A stretch of 53,881 nucleotides of DNA from Streptomyces blattellae (lineage in GTDB: Bacteria; Actinomycetota; Actinomycetes; Streptomycetales; Streptomycetaceae): assembly GCF_009709555.1 (NCBI RefSeq), contig NZ_WJBG01000166.1:1-53881 (forward strand). The letters are read 5' to 3'. Positions 49,748 to 53,881 of the stretch are shown one piece after another. Every line of letters begins with the position of its first letter. The first letter of the stretch is position 1. Both the position numbers and the translations under genes were made by a program. Below the pieces are notes generated by a model that saw only the letters and a program-made list of their open reading frames with translations, searched no databases and was not told the DNA's origin.

Positions 49748-50068
49748 TTACTTCGCAGCCGCGGGGATCTCAGTGACCTTGATCGCCGTGTACTGCTGGC
49801 GGTGGCCCTGACGACGACGGTAACCGGTCTTGTTCTTGTAGCGCAGAATGTCGATCTTCTGGCCCTTGTGGTGGTCCACGACCTCGGCCTGGACCTTGAT
49901 GCCGGCCAGCACCCAGGGGTCACTGGTCACGGCGTCGCCGTCGACAACGAGCAGGGTCGAGAGCTCGACCGTGTCGCCAACCTTGGCGGTGGAAATCTTG
50001 TCAACCTCAACGATGTCGCCGACAGCAACCTTGTGCTGGCGACCACCGCTGCGCACGATGGCGTACAC
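49748..50068 (-). CDS. rplU: 50S ribosomal protein L21
   Basis: The protein has 106 residues from the GTG at 50068 (VYAIVRSGGRQHKVAVGDIV). The L21 signature region is KNKTGYRRRQGHRQQYTAIK near the C-terminus. The open frame continues far upstream as a compositional artefact. It heads the rplU-rpmA operon. Confidence 0.97.
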   Translation of the reverse strand: MYAIVRSGGRQHKVAVGDIVEVDKISTAKVGDTVELSTLLVVDGDAVTSDPWVLAGIKVQAEVVDHHKGQKIDILRYKNKTGYRRRQGHRQQYTAIKVTEIPAAAK

Positions 50069-50211
50069 GCGGATCTCACTCTCTCGCTCGGGAACGGCAC
50101 CCCCGCAGTCCAGCCGCCCGGCAGAGCGAGCAGCCTCTCCCGGCCGGACAGGCCCGAGAGGAAGAGGTTTACGGGGATGTGGCACGTCATCTGTGGACAC
50201 GCCGACGGTCA

Positions 50212-50241
50212 AGGTTACGGGGCCACGGCCGAACGGGTCAA
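50212..50241 (-). promoter_or_regulatory. Probable rplU promoter
   Basis: On the minus strand TTGACC (50236-50241) and TAACCT (50212-50217) are 18 bp apart, about 145 bp before rplU. A second TTGACC at 50207-50212 has a poorer -10. The leader in between is GC-rich; I saw no known leader structure. Confidence 0.45.
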
Positions 50242-50248
50242 ACCGGGA

Positions 50249-50330
50249 CCGCTGGTGTGCGGCCGCTGGTGTGCGGCCGCTGGTGTGCGGTCGACGTGAT
50301 CGGCCGATGTGATCGGCCGCACACCAGCGG
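50249..50330 (-). terminator. rne terminator with triplicated 14-bp arm
   Basis: CCGCTGGTGTGCGG occurs three times in tandem (50249-50262, 50263-50276, 50277-50290). Its exact inverse CCGCACACCAGCGG occurs once (50317-50330), 6 bp after the rne stop. The single arm can pair with any of the three. The loop contains two partial copies of GTGATCGGCC. There is no T-run. Confidence 0.65.
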
Positions 50331-50336
50331 TCGGTC

Positions 50337-53300
50337 CTAGCTCTCGCGGGCGCTCTCGTCGGCGCTTTCGTCGGCGCTCTCGTCGGTGGCGGAGGCCGTG
50401 ACGGACGGCAGCGTCTGCTGCGCCGCCGCGGTCTTCTTCGACGCCGACTTCGCGGCCTTCTTGGTGGCGGTGGTCTTGACCGCCTTCTTGGCCGTCGCCT
50501 TCTTGGCGGCGGTCTTGGCAGCCGTCTTCTTGGTGGCGGCCTTCTTCGCCGTGGCCTTCTTGGCCGTCTTACGGGCCGTCTTCTTGGCCGGAGCGGCTTC
50601 CGCTTCCTCGGCAGCCTCCACCTCAGCAGGGGCGGAGGGAGCCTCCGCGACAGCCTGCGCGGCAGCCTCCGCAGGTGCCTCCCCGGCCGACGGCACGACC
50701 ACGACGGCCGTGTCCTCGGACGTGGTCGGCGCGGTGGCCTTCCGCACCGCACGGCGCCGCGGACGGGCCGGAGCAGCGCTCTCCTCGGCGGCCGGCGCCT
50801 CGACCGGGGCCTCGGCCCGCGGTTGTTCGGCGACAGCCGTGGGCGCGGTGTCCGCCACCGTCACCACGGCAGCCTCGGCGCCCGCGGGCGAACCGGCCGG
50901 CGCGGACACCTTGCGGGTCGCGCGACGACGCGTACGGCCCTTGGGCGCGGCCTCTTCGGCAGCCGGGGCCGCCGGAACGACCGGGTCCTCGACCGCGACC
51001 GGCTCGGCCTGCGCCTCGGCGGCCGGCTCCGGCTGCACCGGACGCTCGATCGCGTCCGGCACCGACGCGCCCCCGCCCCTCGGCGTGCCCGCCGGAGCCG
51101 ACGCCCGACGGCTTGCCCGGCGCCGCGAACGGCCTCGCCCGGCCGCGGCCTCCGCCTCGGCGACGCTGCTGTACAGCTCCTCGTCCGGCGTGAAGTCCGG
51201 TGCGGTCAGCGCGACCGGCGCGGCGACCTCGGCGGCCACCTCCGCCTCGCTCTCCGCCTCCTGCTCGACGGTCTCGACGGCCTCGACGGCCTCGGCGCTC
51301 GCGACGACGGCCACAGCCTCGTGCTCGTGCACCTGCCCGTCACCGCCACGCCCGCGCTTCCTGCGCTTGCCGCCGCCTCCGGTGGAGGTCGGCTGCTCCA
51401 TGTGCACGATGACACCGCGCCCGTTGCAGTGGACGCAGGTCTCCGAGAAGGACTCCAGCAGCCCCTGCCCGACCCGCTTACGGGTCATCTGGACCAGGCC
51501 CAGCGAGGTCACCTCGGCCACCTGGTGCTTGGTCCGGTCCCGGCCGAGGCACTCCAGCAGTCTCCGCAGCACCAGATCCCTGTTGCTCTCCAGCACCATG
51601 TCGATGAAGTCGATGACGACGATGCCGCCGAGGTCCCGCAGCCGCAGCTGGCGCACGATCTCCTCGGCCGCCTCCAGGTTGTTCCTGGTCACGGTCTCTT
51701 CGAGGTTGCCGCCCTGGCCGGTGAACTTGCCGGTGTTGACGTCGACCACGACCATGGCCTCGGTCTTGTCGATCACCAGCGAACCGCCGCTGGGCAGCCA
51801 GACCTTGCGGTCGAGGGCCTTCATCAGCTGCTCGTCGATCCGGTACGTGGCGAACACGTCGACCTCGGAGGTCCACTTCTGCAGCCGCTCGGCGAGATCG
51901 GGCGCGACATGGGAGACGTACCCGTGGACGGTCTGCCACGCCTCGTCACCGCTGACGATGACCTTGGAGAAGTCCTCATTGAAGATGTCGCGGACGACCC
52001 GGACGGTCATGTCCGGCTCGCCGTACAGCAGCGACGGTGCACTTGAGCTGCCGCCGTTCTTGGCCTTCTTCTGGATGTCCTCCCACTGCGCCTGCAGCCG
52101 CTCGACGTCCCGGCGCAGCTCGTCCTCGCTCGCGCCCTCGGCGGCGGTGCGCACGATGACGCCCGCGTCCTCGGGGACGATCTTCTTGAGGATGGTCTTC
52201 AGCCGCGCCCGCTCGGTGTCGGGCAGCTTGCGGCTGATGCCGGTCATCGAGCCCTCGGGGACGTACACGAGGTAGCGGCCCGGCAGGGAGACCTGGCTGG
52301 TGAGCCGGGCGCCCTTGTGACCGATCGGGTCCTTGGTGACCTGCACGAGGACCGACTGGCCCGACTTCAGGGCGGACTCGATACGCCGCGGCCCGTTGGC
52401 CATGCCCAGCGCCTCGAAGTTGACCTCACCGGCGTAGAGCACGGCGTTGCGGCCCTTGCCGATGTCGATGAAGGCGGCCTCCATCGAGGGCAGGACGTTC
52501 TGCACCTTGCCCAGATAGACATTGCCGACGTACGAGGTCGCCTGCTCCTTGTTGACGTAGTGCTCGACGAGCACGCCGTCCTCCAGGACGCCGATCTGCG
52601 TACGCTCGCCGCTCTGCCGTACGACCATGACGCGCTCGACGGCCTCGCGGCGGGCCAGGAACTCGGCCTCGGTGATGATCGGGACGCGACGGCGCCCCTG
52701 CTCGCGGCCTTCGCGACGACGCTGCTTCTTGGCCTCCAGACGCGTGGAGCCCTTGATGGACTGCACCTCGTCGGACGGCTCGGCCTTCGGGCGGGGCTCG
52801 CGGACCTTGACGACGGTGCGCTCGGGGTCGTCGTCGGACGGCTCGCCGGCGTCACCGCCGTCACCGGCCCGACGGCGACGACGGCGCCGGCGACGGCTGC
52901 TGCTGGAGCCGCCGGTCCCGCCGCCGTGCTCCTCACGGCCCTCGGCCTCTTCCTCGTCTTCCTCGCCCTGCTCGGCGGTGTCCTCGGCGTCCTGCGCGGC
53001 GGCGACCTCCTCGGACTCCTCCGACTCGTCCTCGCCGCCCGGCTCCGCGGACTCCCCACGGCGACGGCGACGGCCGCCGCGGCGACGGCGGCGGCGCGAG
53101 CCGGTCTCCTCGGCCTCGTCACCGTCGACGGCGTCCTCCGCCTGCTCCTCGGCCTCTTCCGCCGCGTCCTCCACGGCGGTCTCGGCGGCGGTCTCGGCGG
53201 CGGTCTGCGTCTCGGCCTCCTCGTCGAAGGCCGCACCCCGGCGCCGGCGCCGACGCCGCGCCCCGGCCTGCTCCGCCTGCTCCTCCGGGAACTCCTCGGG

Positions 53301-53879
53301 CTCGACGACCTCGGCCTCCGCAGCCGCCTCGGCCGCGGCCCGCTCGGGCGTCTGGAACTTCGGCTCGGTGAAAACGGGCGCCTGGAACACGGGCGCGACC
53401 GGGCGCCTCGGCCGACGCGACGTCTCCTCCTCGCCCTCGGCGGCCTCCGCAGCGGCGGGCTGCGCGGGCTCGGCGAACCCGACGGCAGCCGAACGCACGG
53501 CACGGCGACGCGAACGCCGGGTCGCGGCGCCTTCGGAAACCCCGGCGACGGCCTTCTCTTCGGTGCGCGGCTCGTCCTCCGCGACCTTCTCCGCCTCAGC
53601 GGCCTCGGCCACGGGCACTTCAGCGGCGCGGGCCTCACCCGCGGGTGCCTCGGCAGCGGTCTCGGCGGCGGTCACTCGCCGGGTGGCCCGGCGACGCGTA
53701 CGACGCGGGGCCGCCTCCTCGACGGCTTCAGCGACCTCGGCAGCCGCGGCCGGCTCCGCCTCACTGGTCTCACCGGCTTCAACCGGGGCAGGCGCCGCAG
53801 TCTCCGCCGAGTCCACAGCCGCAGGCACACCGGCAGGCGCAGACACCCGTCGAGTGGCACGCCGACGCGCACGAGGCGG
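50337..53879 (-). CDS. rne: Ribonuclease E/G, N-terminus cut by the window edge
   Basis: The frame is open to the window end and codons before the GTG at 53846 (RRRATRR) match repeats inside the protein, so the true start lies beyond. The N-terminal arm of over 350 residues is Ala/Glu/Arg-rich with runs such as RRRRRRGG. The catalytic part has the S1 domain (YLGKVQNVLPSMEAAFIDIG), the Mg-binding DVNTGKFTG and IVVIDFIDM, and the zinc-link variant CVHCNGRG. The C-terminal arm has more RxRRRATRK-VSAPAG modules. A histone H1-like Lys/Ala/Thr tail (KKATAKKAATKKTAAK) and a final DESADESADES repeat follow. Both arms suggest RNA binding and degradosome contacts. Confidence 0.95.
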   Translation of the reverse strand, partial: PPRARRRATRRVSAPAGVPAAVDSAETAAPAPVEAGETSEAEPAAAAEVAEAVEEAAPRRTRRRATRRVTAAETAAEAPAGEARAAEVPVAEAAEAEKVAEDEPRTEEKAVAGVSEGAATRRSRRRAVRSAAVGFAEPAQPAAAEAAEGEEETSRRPRRPVAPVFQAPVFTEPKFQTPERAAAEAAAEAEVVEPEEFPEEQAEQAGARRRRRRRGAAFDEEAETQTAAETAAETAVEDAAEEAEEQAEDAVDGDEAEETGSRRRRRRGGRRRRRGESAEPGGEDESEESEEVAAAQDAEDTAEQGEEDEEEAEGREEHGGGTGGSSSSRRRRRRRRRAGDGGDAGEPSDDDPERTVVKVREPRPKAEPSDEVQSIKGSTRLEAKKQRRREGREQGRRRVPIITEAEFLARREAVERVMVVRQSGERTQIGVLEDGVLVEHYVNKEQATSYVGNVYLGKVQNVLPSMEAAFIDIGKGRNAVLYAGEVNFEALGMANGPRRIESALKSGQSVLVQVTKDPIGHKGARLTSQVSLPGRYLVYVPEGSMTGISRKLPDTERARLKTILKKIVPEDAGVIVRTAAEGASEDELRRDVERLQAQWEDIQKKAKNGGSSSAPSLLYGEPDMTVRVVRDIFNEDFSKVIVSGDEAWQTVHGYVSHVAPDLAERLQKWTSEVDVFATYRIDEQLMKALDRKVWLPSGGSLVIDKTEAMVVVDVNTGKFTGQGGNLEETVTRNNLEAAEEIVRQLRLRDLGGIVVIDFIDMVLESNRDLVLRRLLECLGRDRTKHQVAEVTSLGLVQMTRKRVGQGLLESFSETCVHCNGRGVIVHMEQPTSTGGGGKRRKRGRGGDGQVHEHEAVAVVASAEAVEAVETVEQEAESEAEVAAEVAAPVALTAPDFTPDEELYSSVAEAEAAAGRGRSRRRASRRASAPAGTPRGGGASVPDAIERPVQPEPAAEAQAEPVAVEDPVVPAAPAAEEAAPKGRTRRRATRKVSAPAGSPAGAEAAVVTVADTAPTAVAEQPRAEAPVEAPAAEESAAPARPRRRAVRKATAPTTSEDTAVVVVPSAGEAPAEAAAQAVAEAPSAPAEVEAAEEAEAAPAKKTARKTAKKATAKKAATKKTAAKTAAKKATAKKAVKTTATKKAAKSASKKTAAAQQTLPSVTASATDESADESADESARES

Positions 53880-53881
53880 AG

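Noticed and set aside
50069..50235. Known ribosomal-protein leader in front of rplU
   Set aside because: No structure matching a leader I know could be recognised by eye.

Overview
The window is core chromosome of a Streptomyces-type actinomycete. Support for this: very high GC, GTG/TTG starts, an RNase E/G with long Ala/Glu/Arg-rich arms, a twin-arginine PhoD-like phosphatase, and the gene set lepA-rpsT-holA-comEC-comEA-leuS, then rsfS-nadD, proA-proB, obgE-rpmA-rplU-rne. Most genes are on the minus strand. Both ends are cut inside genes: a multi-HAMP hybrid histidine kinase on the left and RNase E/G on the right.

Layout: 1-3120 is a two-component pair (hybrid kinase plus response regulator). 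3217-7734 has an acyl-CoA ligase, lepA and rpsT. 7932-13885 has a SnoaL-like protein, holA, a small conserved gene, a relic of an arylamine N-acetyltransferase, and comEC/comEA. 14038-18923 has degV, a membrane coiled-coil protein and leuS, the last behind a ribosome-mediated leucine attenuator. 19347-22309 is a two-gene operon: a bis-heme membrane cytochrome b and a NuoF-ferredoxin fusion, probably an NADH-driven transmembrane electron-transfer unit. 22366-28216 holds two identical tRNA-Ala(GGC) genes. A roughly 4.9 kb mobile element sits against the 3' end of the second one. 28331-36037 holds the rsfS/nadD/LCP group, an M48 protease and two related membrane proteins. 36255-39332 is proA and proB, separated by a small conserved gene. 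39466-47667 is a cell-wall glycopolymer cluster: GT2, a TagF/TarL-like polymerase, a fused CDP-ribitol synthase and a sulfotransferase, followed by a PhoD-like phosphatase. 47926-53881 is obgE, rpmA, rplU and rne.

The least ordinary region is the element at 23231-28138. It is bounded by a 19-bp direct repeat of the tRNA 3' end and has internal inverted repeats. It encodes a GyrB-like ATPase-domain protein lacking its Mg-binding Asn, a coiled-coil/winged-helix protein, an XRE regulator, and a translationally coupled pair: a tyrosine-recombinase-like protein with most catalytic positions changed and a DDE-transposase-like protein. It also brings a terminator resembling the one it displaced from the tRNA.

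A second pattern runs across the window. Short tandem repeats start at or across the stop codons of several unrelated genes (leuS, obgE, proA, the PhoD-like gene and the 34323-35393 gene), as if they arose by slippage at gene 3' ends. Other points are a palindromic Streptomyces repeat inserted in frame in the kinase ATPase domain, a leucine leader peptide with rare CTT codons, and a 14-bp triplicated arm in the rne terminator. All calls come from reading the sequence; no database search was run.
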